Origin: Acholeplasmataceae bacterium
GTDB lineage: Bacteria > Bacillota > Negativicutes > Acidaminococcales > Acidaminococcaceae
Direction of reading: 5' to 3'
Assembly: GCA_012744295.1 (NCBI GenBank)
Contig: JAAYIB010000070.1
Coordinates: forward strand, 1-33,088
Length of the DNA: 33,088 nt
A program made the translations under genes and the position numbers. The notes below the pieces were generated by a model. It made no database searches. It was not told the DNA's origin and saw only the letters and a list, made by a program, of their open reading frames with translations. Shown here piece by piece: positions 1 through 8,032 of this stretch (its first letter is position 1; every line of letters begins with the position of its first letter).

Positions 1-92
1 CAGTCCCTCCGCCGCTCTTGATAAGAAAAGCAATATTAAGTTATTAAAAAGTATGTTAGCCTAATCTGGCGCTCCTTGTCAAGCAAAAAAAA

Positions 93-130
93 AATAAAGC
101 CAGTGAGTTGCTTAACTCATTGGCTTTTTG
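93..130 (-). terminator. Rho-independent terminator of the minus-strand ABC operon (possibly bidirectional)
   Basis: AAAGCCAGTGAGTT-gctt-AACTCATTGGCTTT, 14-bp stem with one G.T pair, flanked by an A-rich tract on the left (T tract on the minus strand) and TTTTT on the right. Confidence 0.85.
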
Positions 131-155
131 TATATATTATTACTTAAAGCAAGGA

Positions 156-1127
156 CTATTTGCGAACCAGCAGGCTTTTGACGTCTATCTTGTTTTTTTG
201 CATGCCGGTCTTAAGCAAAAAGTCCTGTGTTTTTTCCAATTCCTTGACATCACGGTCGGTAATGGCAGGATTGAAGTCATACCAGGGGGCCATGGCCGCA
301 ACATCCTCCGGCGCAAGGCCGGTTTCCTTTGCCGTGTACTCGTAAGCCTTGGCCTTGTTGGCTTCCATGAAGGCGATATTTTCCTTGTGGGCCGACAGAT
401 ATTGTTCAACAGCCCCGGGATATTCTTTCAGGAACTTGCCGCTGACTGCAATCACGATGGTCGCATCAACAAGGTTTTCACCGTTGGTGACGATACGGGC
501 CCCTGCCTTTTGGGCGCGCAGCACGTCCGCGCCGGCAACGAGGGCTGCGTCAACCCTGCCCGTCGCCATTGCGTTCACGGATTCAGGGATACCCATGGAG
601 AGAAATTCGACCTGGCCCGGATCGAGGCCTTCCTTGCCTAAAGCAGCAACCAAAATCTGGTGCAGGATTGTTCCCTTGGGACCGGCCACCTTCTTGCCTT
701 TCAAGTCTGCGGCAGTTTTGATCGAAGGGTCCTTGGCCATGATGTTGAAAGCTTTGGGCGCACGGCTATAGGTGCCGACAATTTTCAGGTCAACGCCGTT
801 AGAGGCAGCAAGAATGGCCGATGTGCCGCCAAGAGCGCTGCAGATGTCAAGGCTTCCTGCCGCCAAGGCCTCGGTTTGTTTCGCACCGGAATTGATATCC
901 GGGAAGGACACTTCTGTCTTGGTTTTCGTAAAAGCCTTGCTGACGGTCTGATTGTTTTTGTCGATGATGGACGGAATGTTCAGCGGTGACTTGACATAGG
1001 TTATCTTGAGCGTGGCTGGCGCCGCCGGCTTTTTTCCCCCGGAGTTCTGCTGGCCGCCGCAGCCCGACAGCAGCAGTGCCAGAGAGGTCAGACAGGCAAG
1101 GCCTGAGTACAAAAAAGATTTTTTCAT
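156..1127 (-). CDS. ABC transporter substrate-binding lipoprotein, NitT/TauT (SsuA/ThiY-like) family
   Basis: Lipobox LLLSGCGG after a Lys-rich N-terminus; 'AADLKGKKVAGPKGT', 'EALAAGSLDI' type motifs; adjacent to ATPase and permease genes. Confidence 0.9.
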   Translation of the reverse strand: MKKSFLYSGLACLTSLALLLSGCGGQQNSGGKKPAAPATLKITYVKSPLNIPSIIDKNNQTVSKAFTKTKTEVSFPDINSGAKQTEALAAGSLDICSALGGTSAILAASNGVDLKIVGTYSRAPKAFNIMAKDPSIKTAADLKGKKVAGPKGTILHQILVAALGKEGLDPGQVEFLSMGIPESVNAMATGRVDAALVAGADVLRAQKAGARIVTNGENLVDATIVIAVSGKFLKEYPGAVEQYLSAHKENIAFMEANKAKAYEYTAKETGLAPEDVAAMAPWYDFNPAITDRDVKELEKTQDFLLKTGMQKNKIDVKSLLVRK

Positions 1128-1150
1128 CGAAACGGACCACCTTTCAGTAT

Positions 1151-1861
1151 TTACTCGATGCCGGACAGTATTTTCCTTCTCAGTGCTAAAAGTTCAAGGG
1201 AGGCGGCGTCGCGGGGATACGGAAGATTGACGTCAACATCACCGGTTACGCTGCCTTTTTTCATAATCAGCACCCTTTCACCGAGAATAAGAGCCTCTTC
1301 CACATCATGAGTTACAAAAATTATAGTCTTTTTCTCCTGTTTGAACAAGCGCAGCAATGTTTCCTGCAAGCCTTTACGTGTAAAGTAGTCCAGAGAACCG
1401 AAGGGCTCGTCCATCAAAATGATGTCCGGGTTCTGAAAAAGCGTTCTGCCGAGCGCCGTTCTCTGTGCCATGCCGCCGGAAAGCTGAGAAGGATAGGCGT
1501 TCGCGAAAGCCGTAAGGGAAAGCATGTCAAGCAGGGCAGGAAGTTTTCCGCCCGATAGCGGCGATTTCCCACTCAAGGCGGCAAAGGCAATGTTTTCGGA
1601 AACGGTCAGCCAGGGCATCAGGCGCGGTTCCTGAAAGACAAAGCCTATTTTTGGCCGATGGGGCAGAAAGGTCAGGGTTCCGGAAGTGGGCCCTTCAAGG
1701 CCTGCAAGGAGCCTCAGAAGGGTTGTTTTGCCACAGCCGCTCTTGCCTACGACCGTGGTGAAGCTGTACGGCGCGATATCAAGGACTGTAGGTGCGAGGG
1801 CAACGACTTCCCCGTCCTTTGTGCGATAGGTTTTAGCAAGGTTTATCAAGCTGATTGTCAT
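1151..1861 (-). CDS. ABC transporter ATP-binding protein, NitT/TauT (SsuB/TauB) family
   Basis: Walker A GKSGCGKTT, signature LSGGMAQR, Walker B DIILMDEPFGSLD, H-loop FVTHDVEEA. Confidence 0.95.
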   Translation of the reverse strand: MTISLINLAKTYRTKDGEVVALAPTVLDIAPYSFTTVVGKSGCGKTTLLRLLAGLEGPTSGTLTFLPHRPKIGFVFQEPRLMPWLTVSENIAFAALSGKSPLSGGKLPALLDMLSLTAFANAYPSQLSGGMAQRTALGRTLFQNPDIILMDEPFGSLDYFTRKGLQETLLRLFKQEKKTIIFVTHDVEEALILGERVLIMKKGSVTGDVDVNLPYPRDAASLELLALRRKILSGIE

Positions 1862-2619
1862 AGTTTAGCGTCCGCCTTGCTCTGCCAGGGCAGTAAATGC
1901 AGTGTTAATCTGAGAAAAACTTTATTTATTAAGCCGCCGAGTATGCCTATGCTGAACAGCCCGACCAGAACAACATCCGGGCGAGACATTTGTTCTGCAT
2001 CAAGTATCATGTAGCCTATTCCCGAAGAGGCGGCGATAAGTTCCGCTCCGATCAGGGCGCGCCAGCTGTAACCGAGCGCCAGCTGCAGACCGATCAGAAT
2101 GGACGGTACGGCAGCCGGAAGCTGAATGTAGCGCGCCTTCTGCCAGGCTGAGAAGTGCAGTGAGGTCCCTACTTCAAGCAGTTTCGGGTCGCAGTTCCTG
2201 ATGCCGCCGTAAGTGTTAAGGAAGAGCGGGAAAAAGGAAGCGAGAAAAATGACGACAAGCTTTGACGCCTCGTCAATACCGAACCACAGTATGATGAGCG
2301 GAATAGCTGCAAGAGGCGGCACATGACGCAAAAATTCCAGAATTGGTTCCAAGAAGTCATGAAGGACGCGGCTGCGGCCGCAGAGAAGACCAAGCGGCAT
2401 AGCCACAAGACAAGAACAGAGGAATCCGCCAACAACCCGCAAAAGGCTGACGGCAAGATGCCGTGCCAGTGTTCCGTCAAGGAGCAGCGCCCAAAAGACA
2501 GAAAAGGTTTTTTGCGGAGAAGGCAGGAGATACGGACTGAAAATCTCGAATCTTGCGGCAATAAACCAGGCAAGCAGGAGCAAGGCCGGCAACATGATGT
2601 TCTTTCCCAATCTTTTCAT
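1858..2619 (-). CDS. ABC transporter permease, NitT/TauT (SsuC/TauC) family
   Basis: Hydrophobic protein; 'LEFLRHVPPLAAIPLIILWFGIDEASK' EAA-loop region; overlaps the ATPase start. Confidence 0.93.
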   Translation of the reverse strand: MKRLGKNIMLPALLLLAWFIAARFEIFSPYLLPSPQKTFSVFWALLLDGTLARHLAVSLLRVVGGFLCSCLVAMPLGLLCGRSRVLHDFLEPILEFLRHVPPLAAIPLIILWFGIDEASKLVVIFLASFFPLFLNTYGGIRNCDPKLLEVGTSLHFSAWQKARYIQLPAAVPSILIGLQLALGYSWRALIGAELIAASSGIGYMILDAEQMSRPDVVLVGLFSIGILGGLINKVFLRLTLHLLPWQSKADAKL

Positions 2620-2792
2620 GGTTTTCCTTCCTCCTCAGTTAGTGTAATTAAACTTTAAGTTAATTGGTGGGTAAAGTCAATTGTAAATAAAGAAGGATTT
2701 TTGACTTCAGTGACGAACATTAATTAATTGGTTAGTTATTCGAGACGACATAATAGGTGAATTAGGGACAACATTTTTGGGAGAGGGAAAAG

Positions 2793-3638
2793 ATGAATAA
2801 TTTTAGCAAGGTATTGCTGGCCACTGACCTTTCGCCGGCTTCGGGCAGACTGACGGACTGCCTGTTTGAACTGTGCCCCGATACAGGAACCGAGGTAGCG
2901 TTGGTCCACGTCCTTGACGATGATGAAGACGTCGATCCTCACAGTACCGGCTATCGGCAAAAACAGTCCAGGCTTAAGCGCTGCGAAGATGAACTGAACA
3001 AGGCCGGGTACGAGCACACTAGCATTATGCTGCCGGTAGGGGAGCCAATTGAGAGAATCAACGAGATTGCCGACGCGCTTGACATTGATTTAGCGATGCT
3101 TGCCTCCCATGGCAAGGGCTTTATTCGCAGTACCCTTTTGGGCAGTACGACCTTCGACCTGGCCCGGATGGCCAACTATCCGCTTTTTATCGACAAACTG
3201 CACCATGGGAACAAGGAAGGAAAAAGCCTTTTGGAAACGGTGCTGGTACCTACCGATTTTTCCAGGGAATCCCTTGCTGCGTTAGGCGTTATCCGCAATC
3301 TGCGCGAGCATATCGGAGAGGTAATCTTCGTTTACGTCATAGAAAAGAGCCGTAATGCCGAAGACCTGAGGGAACAGAGGGAAAAGGCGGAGCTGAAGCT
3401 TGCCGAATTGGTTGAGGAAATAAAAATTTTTGGCGTCGAGGGCAGGGCACGCGTAGCCAAAGGGACTCCTTCCAAGCAGCTGCAGCGCATAGCTGCCGAA
3501 GCCGATGCTTCGCTGATAGTGATTGCCAAGACGGGAGCAGGCCTGGTCAAAGTCTTGCCTCTGGGCAGTACGGCACAGAATCTGGCACTGAACACGGACC
3601 GGCCGCTTTTGCTGTTGCCGGATGTGGAGGATAATTGA
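2793..3638 (+). CDS. Tandem universal stress protein (two UspA domains)
   Basis: Two repeats starting 'VLLATDLSPAS' and 'VLVPTDFSRES'; ATP-loop-like SHGKGFIRSTLLGST and KTGAGLVKVLPLGST; RBS gggagagg upstream. Confidence 0.92.
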   Translation: MNNFSKVLLATDLSPASGRLTDCLFELCPDTGTEVALVHVLDDDEDVDPHSTGYRQKQSRLKRCEDELNKAGYEHTSIMLPVGEPIERINEIADALDIDLAMLASHGKGFIRSTLLGSTTFDLARMANYPLFIDKLHHGNKEGKSLLETVLVPTDFSRESLAALGVIRNLREHIGEVIFVYVIEKSRNAEDLREQREKAELKLAELVEEIKIFGVEGRARVAKGTPSKQLQRIAAEADASLIVIAKTGAGLVKVLPLGSTAQNLALNTDRPLLLLPDVEDN

Positions 3639-3658
3639 AACAAACGGCGAAGATATTC

Positions 3659-3687
3659 TTGACAATCTGAAAATTAGTCTTTATACT
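3659..3687 (+). promoter_or_regulatory. Sigma-70/SigA-type promoter, likely for tRNA-Ser
   Basis: TTGACA (3659-3664), 17-nt spacer, TATACT (3682-3687). Confidence 0.75.
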
Positions 3688-3726
3688 AATATTCGCGGTC
3701 GGATTTCGGCTGCGAATATTTTTGTT
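3688..3726 (+). terminator. Intrinsic terminator after the universal stress gene
   Basis: AATATTCGC...GCGAATATT arms with a further G.T-containing inner stem, followed by TTTTTGTT. Confidence 0.75.
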
Positions 3727-3762
3727 GGCGTAACTTAAAACAATTACTTTAAGATTTCAACC

Positions 3763-3852
3763 GGAGAGATGACCGAGCGGTTGAAGGTGCACGCCTGGAA
3801 AGCGTGTGTACGGGAAACTGTACCGAGGGTTCGAATCCCTCTCTCTCCGCCA
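3763..3852 (+). tRNA. tRNA-Ser (anticodon GGA)
   Basis: Acceptor GGAGAGA/TCTCTCC, TGGAAAG anticodon context, long variable arm, GGTTCGAATCC T-loop, encoded CCA. Confidence 0.96.
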
Positions 3853-3861
3853 TTTTAAAAT

Positions 3862-3890
3862 AACCGCCAACGTTGCGGTTTTTGTTTTTT
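3862..3890 (+). terminator. Intrinsic terminator between tRNA-Ser and SRP RNA
   Basis: AACCGC-CAACGTT-GCGGTT followed by TTTGTTTTTTT. Confidence 0.7.
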
Positions 3891-4014
3891 TGTCGGACCG
3901 TGGCTGTCGGGTCCTGCGCAATGGGAGCCTGTGAACCTCGTCAGGTCCGGAAGGAAGCAGCGATAAGCGGTAACTTCTGTGTGCCGCGGGGGTGCCTGCG
4001 GCTGCGGCCCGACA
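3891..4014 (+). ncRNA. ffs: Signal recognition particle RNA, small bacterial (4.5S-like) type
   Basis: Contains the hallmark GTCAGGTCCGGAAGGAAGCAGC; complementary ends TGTCGG.../...CCGACA; located upstream of dnaX as in other Bacillota. Exact ends are approximate. Confidence 0.93.
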
Positions 4015-4031
4015 AGAAAACAAGACCGGAG

Positions 4032-4073
4032 GGACCGTCCCTGCAGGCATCTTAATGCCGGCGAGGACGGTCC
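4032..4073 (+). terminator. Long hairpin, candidate SRP RNA terminator
   Basis: GGACCGTCC...GGACGGTCC 9-bp arms enclosing GGCAT-ctta-ATGCC; weak U tract (GTTTGCTTTT). Confidence 0.55.
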
Positions 4074-4184
4074 GTTTGCTTTTCCAGGCAGTCGATTTAA
4101 GTTCGAAGGGCGTACATGCCGACTATTACAGCCTTGTATTTTAGGGTATAATACTAAGTGGAGAATATTTTAAGGGGTGAGTCC

Positions 4185-5909
4185 GTGGATTACGTTGCAT
4201 TATACCGCCGCTGGCGGCCGCAGGATTTTGAAGCTTTGGTGGGGCAGGAACATATCCGCACGGCTCTGGCCAACGCTCTGGACCTGGGCAGGATCGCTCA
4301 TGCGTATTTGTTTACCGGCCCAAGGGGAACGGGAAAGACGAGCACGGCAAGAATTCTGGCCAAGGCGCTTGTCTGCGAATTCGGTCCCAATTCCCATCCC
4401 TGCAATAAATGCGAGAATTGCCTGAGGGCGACCGAAGGCTCTTCTATGGACATATTCGAGATTGACGCGGCTTCGAACCGAGGCATCGATGAAATCAGGC
4501 AGCTCCGGGAAAAGGTCGCTTTTGCGCCTGTGCAGAGCCGATACAAGATATATATAATTGACGAAGTTCACATGATGACAAACGATGCTTTTAACGCGCT
4601 TTTGAAAACCCTGGAGGAACCGCCGGCGCATGTCGTTTTTATTCTGGCAACGACAGAGCCGCACAAAATACCCGCGACAATTCATTCCCGCTGCCAAAGG
4701 TTTGACTTTCGCAGGGTAACGATTGAAGAAATGGCCGGACATTTGAAGACGGTGGCAGAGGCAAGCGGCATCAGTGCTGAGGAAGATGCCTTGCGTCTGA
4801 TCGCGGTGCAGGCGGACGGAGGAATGCGTGACGCTCTGAGTCTTTTGGACCAGTGTGCCGTCATGGCTGATAAAGTAACGATTGAAGAAGTGCGCAAGGT
4901 CTTGGGAATCGTCGGCAGAGAAGGCTTGCGGGAATTGGCTTGTGCGATTGGCAGCCAGGATTTGCCGCAGGCCCTGAAGGTGCTCGACGATTTGACTGCG
5001 CAGGGAAAGGATGTCAGGCAGATTCTGACCGAGCTGTCCGAATATTTCCGTGCTTTGCTTTTATTCAGTTCTGCCCCTGATTATGACGAGATTTATCTTA
5101 CCGATACGGCCGAAGCACTCAAAGAAATTGCACCGTTTTTTTCCGAGGAAAGAATCGTGGCAGCCCAGCAACGCCTTCATGAAGCCATGGAAGAACTGCG
5201 ATGGGCTGTAAGAGGCAAAATCAGTGCGGAAATGTGTATTTTCGACTTGTGTAAAATGGAAGGAGACACGCTCAAGGCCTTACAGGCCAAGGTGGAAAAA
5301 CTGGAGAAGAGGCTTGAGGCAATCACGAACGGCAAAGAATCCGAAGTAAGACTGGTTGCGGCTCCGACAACGCCGGGGCAGTCTCTGTATGAAACAACGT
5401 CTTTGGGTGTCTGCGTGTCAAAGGTATCGGAGCCAGAGAAGCCGCCGGTGAAGAAAGCGGAGCCGGCAGGCAAGCCCGTTTCAGAGAGTGAGAACTTCCA
5501 GCCGCCGCTGCCGGAGGAAAAAGCAACCGACGTACGGAAAGAAGGCGCAGCACCCCATGGCGTCATGCTTCCGGAAGGCAAAGAACTCTGGGCCAAGGCG
5601 CTTGAAAAGATCAAGGCTGATAAGAAAATGTCCCTTCATGCCTGCGCTTCCTGCGGTAACGTGGCAGACTTCGACGGCAAAAAACTTACTATCGCCTTCA
5701 AGGTCGCTTATTCCTGTGAAAGAATGAAACGTAGCGACTATAGAAAGAAGATGGAGGAAACCTTGCTTGCGCTCGCTCAGGAAGCTGTAACCCTCGATTG
5801 CATCGTCCGGGAATCCGGACCGCAGGGCACTGCGGAAGATAACAAAGCACTGGCGCCAACCGTGCAAAAAGCTTTTGAGATTTTTGGCGGGACAATCGAG
5901 AAATTATAA
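4185..5909 (+). CDS. dnaX: DNA polymerase III subunits gamma and tau
   Basis: VDYVALYRRWRPQDFEALVGQEHI; GPRGTGKTSTARI; Cys4 zinc module C..C..C; DEVHMM. The track starts at 4158, but GTG 4185 has RBS aaggggtgag and TATAAT lies at 4147-4152, so 4185 is the better start. Confidence 0.96.
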   Translation: MDYVALYRRWRPQDFEALVGQEHIRTALANALDLGRIAHAYLFTGPRGTGKTSTARILAKALVCEFGPNSHPCNKCENCLRATEGSSMDIFEIDAASNRGIDEIRQLREKVAFAPVQSRYKIYIIDEVHMMTNDAFNALLKTLEEPPAHVVFILATTEPHKIPATIHSRCQRFDFRRVTIEEMAGHLKTVAEASGISAEEDALRLIAVQADGGMRDALSLLDQCAVMADKVTIEEVRKVLGIVGREGLRELACAIGSQDLPQALKVLDDLTAQGKDVRQILTELSEYFRALLLFSSAPDYDEIYLTDTAEALKEIAPFFSEERIVAAQQRLHEAMEELRWAVRGKISAEMCIFDLCKMEGDTLKALQAKVEKLEKRLEAITNGKESEVRLVAAPTTPGQSLYETTSLGVCVSKVSEPEKPPVKKAEPAGKPVSESENFQPPLPEEKATDVRKEGAAPHGVMLPEGKELWAKALEKIKADKKMSLHACASCGNVADFDGKKLTIAFKVAYSCERMKRSDYRKKMEETLLALAQEAVTLDCIVRESGPQGTAEDNKALAPTVQKAFEIFGGTIEKL

Positions 5910-5978
5910 TCCCTCTTTTATTACGTTGCTCTATTTGGTACAATTGATTCAGGTTATAAGACTAAGGAGGATTCATAC

Positions 5979-6299
5979 ATGTTTAACGGAATGGGCAATA
6001 TGCAGGGCATGATGAAAAAAGTGCAAAAGATGCAGGCTGAGATGCTGAAAATGCAGGAAGAGCTGAAAACCCGCACAGTGGAAACGACTGTCGGCGGTGG
6101 GGCCTTAACTATAGTTGTCAATGGCAAAAAGGAAGTGGAAAGCGTCGCAATCAAGCCGGAAGCCCTTGATCCGGATGATGTCGAAATGCTTCAGGACATG
6201 ATTGTATCGGCTGTAAACGAAGGCATGAGGAAAATCGACGAAATGACAGAGCGTGAAATGAACAAGATTACCGGCGGCATGAAGCTCCCGGGTATGTAA
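5979..6299 (+). CDS. YbaB/EbfC family nucleoid-associated protein
   Basis: Met-rich N-terminus 'MGNMQGMMKKVQKMQAEMLKMQEEL', 'VNGKKEVESVAIKPE'; between dnaX and recR; RBS aaggagg. Confidence 0.95.
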   Translation: MFNGMGNMQGMMKKVQKMQAEMLKMQEELKTRTVETTVGGGALTIVVNGKKEVESVAIKPEALDPDDVEMLQDMIVSAVNEGMRKIDEMTEREMNKITGGMKLPGM

Positions 6300-6320
6300 G
6301 CGCAGCAAAAGAGGATAAAT

Positions 6321-6917
6321 ATGCGAATGATAAAACCGATGGCCGACCTCTATGAACAACTGAGGCGGCTGCCCGGCATCGGCTCGAAAACAGCCATGCG
6401 TCTGGCCTATCATATTGTTGACAGACCCGAGGCGGAGGTGCGACAGCTTGCGTCCGCGCTGCTTGCGGCCAAACAGCAAATCCGTCTTTGCTCGGTTTGT
6501 TTCAACCTTTCTGACGGAGAATGCTGCGAAATCTGTAGCAGGAAGGACAGAGACGGCTCCGTAATCTGCGTGGTCGAACAGCCGCAGGATCTGATGGCAA
6601 TGGAGAGAAGCCACGGCTACAAAGGCATTTACCATGTCCTGCACGGAGTCTTGTCGCCATTGGACGGTATCGGCCCGGATAATCTCAAAATCAGGGAATT
6701 GTTTCTGCGTTTACAGAGAACACAGATAAAAGAGGTAATTTTAGCAACGAACTCCGACGTCGAAGGTGAGGCAACGGCGGCTTATCTTGCCCAGCTGCTG
6801 AAGCCGATCGGCATCCGGGTCAGCCGTATCGCCCACGGAATTCCTGTTGGCGGCGACCTCGAGTATGCAGACGAGGTAACACTGGCCAGGGCTCTGGAAA
6901 ATCGCAGAACCATTTAG
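6321..6917 (+). CDS. recR: Recombination mediator RecR
   Basis: LPGIGSKTAMRLAYHI HhH motif, C4 zinc finger CSVCFNLSDGECCEIC, Toprim 'ICVVEQPQDLMAME', 'ATNSDVEGEATA'. Confidence 0.97.
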   Translation: MRMIKPMADLYEQLRRLPGIGSKTAMRLAYHIVDRPEAEVRQLASALLAAKQQIRLCSVCFNLSDGECCEICSRKDRDGSVICVVEQPQDLMAMERSHGYKGIYHVLHGVLSPLDGIGPDNLKIRELFLRLQRTQIKEVILATNSDVEGEATAAYLAQLLKPIGIRVSRIAHGIPVGGDLEYADEVTLARALENRRTI

Positions 6918-6929
6918 AAGGAGGATTCA

Positions 6930-7172
6930 ATGGAAGCATTTTTGCCCTATCTTGCAGGACTTGCAGTTTTGCTGCTGATAGTAACGCTGTTTTCTTTATC
7001 GTTCAAACTGGTGTGGAACGCACTCGTAGGGGGGATTGTCCTCTGGTGTGTCGACCTGGTCGGGGCGGCATTTGGCTTTCACATAGAAATTACTTTTGTC
7101 AATGCTTTGATCGTGGGTTTTTTTGGTGTCCCCGGAGTTGTGGCGCTTGCTTTTTGGAAAATGTTCGGCTGA
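6930..7172 (+). CDS. BofA-like (pro-sigmaK processing inhibitor) family membrane protein
   Basis: 80-aa hydrophobic protein 'VWNALVGGIVLWCVDLVGAAFG...TFVNALIVGFFGVPGVVAL'; located after recR. Confidence 0.85.
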   Translation: MEAFLPYLAGLAVLLLIVTLFSLSFKLVWNALVGGIVLWCVDLVGAAFGFHIEITFVNALIVGFFGVPGVVALAFWKMFG

Positions 7173-7183
7173 AGCGTTCTGAG

Positions 7184-7226
7184 TGCAATGACGCCTGCTC
7201 ACTATTGCTGAGCAGGCGTCATTGCA
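7184..7226. repeat. Perfect 18-bp inverted repeat with 7-nt loop (U-tract-less hairpin)
   Basis: TGCAATGACGCCTGCTCA-ctattgc-TGAGCAGGCGTCATTGCA; no run of T on either side. Confidence 0.9.
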
Positions 7227-7307
7227 ATGTTGGAAAGGCCGGTTTGTACGGCGTCAGGGAAAAAGCCCTGCGGCATCATGTTAGGGATTGTTGGGCGGAG
7301 GGGTAGA

Positions 7308-7979
7308 ATGAATGTTTCCGGTAAGCAAAAGATAGCCTCATATGTAAAAGCTATGTTGGACAGGCGGCCGGCAGGGATCGACAAGGCCGACAGGCCGATG
7401 GAAGCCGCGGTTCTGCTTCCGCTTGTGGAAAAAGACGGGAAGTGCGGCGTGCTTTTTGAAGTGCGGTCCAGATCGCTTGCCTGGCAGCCAGGCGAGGTTT
7501 GTTTCCCGGGCGGCAAAAAGGAAAAGGGAGACGCGAGTCTGCGTGACACGGCCGTCAGGGAAAGCTGTGAAGAACTGAATCTGGAGCAGCATGACATCTT
7601 TGTTTGCGGTGAACTGGACTTCATCGTGACTAATTTCGGCCCGGTTGTGCATCCTTTTATAGGAAATATCAAGGATTTTTCGAAAATTCGTCCGAGCAGC
7701 GAAGAAGTCAGCGAAGTTTTCGTCGTGCCGCTGGCGGAGCTTTTCAGACAGAACCCGCGTAGGGTTCACATGGAGCTTGCCAACAGAGCCACCAACGATT
7801 TCCCCTTTGACCTCCTGCCTCGTCATCCGCGCGGCTGGCTGCAAAGAAAGGGCTATGACGTCTTTTTTTACGTCTATGAAGGACATGTAATCTGGGGGTT
7901 GACTGCAAGGATTCTTTACACCTTTTTGCGCAGGCTGCGTAAGGAGATGCCTGAAACTTTTTTTGACGAACTAAGGTAA
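7308..7979 (+). CDS. NUDIX hydrolase, CoA pyrophosphatase-like
   Basis: Nudix box GGKKEKGDASLRDTAVRESCEEL; preceding 'VLFEVRSRSLAWQPGEVCFPGG' typical of the CoAse subfamily; start 7308 preferred over 7227 on RBS (gggcggaggggtaga). Confidence 0.88.
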   Translation: MNVSGKQKIASYVKAMLDRRPAGIDKADRPMEAAVLLPLVEKDGKCGVLFEVRSRSLAWQPGEVCFPGGKKEKGDASLRDTAVRESCEELNLEQHDIFVCGELDFIVTNFGPVVHPFIGNIKDFSKIRPSSEEVSEVFVVPLAELFRQNPRRVHMELANRATNDFPFDLLPRHPRGWLQRKGYDVFFYVYEGHVIWGLTARILYTFLRRLRKEMPETFFDELR

Positions 7980-8032
7980 TTTTTGTATAATTTACTGATT
8001 AAACGCATGCTTGAAAAAGAGGAGACTTTGAG

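Noticed and set aside
3757-4050. Minus-strand ORF ending in [30 protein letters not shown]
   Set aside because: This peptide is the antisense translation of tRNA-Ser and is a recurrent spurious annotation; the locus also covers the SRP RNA.
4158-4184. Upstream ATG start for dnaX in the ORF track
   Set aside because: It lies within a few bases of a TATAAT box (4147-4152) and lacks an RBS; GTG 4185 fits the family N-terminus.
6105-6644. 179-aa minus-strand ORF over ybaB/recR
   Set aside because: Antisense to two strongly supported genes, with no motif.
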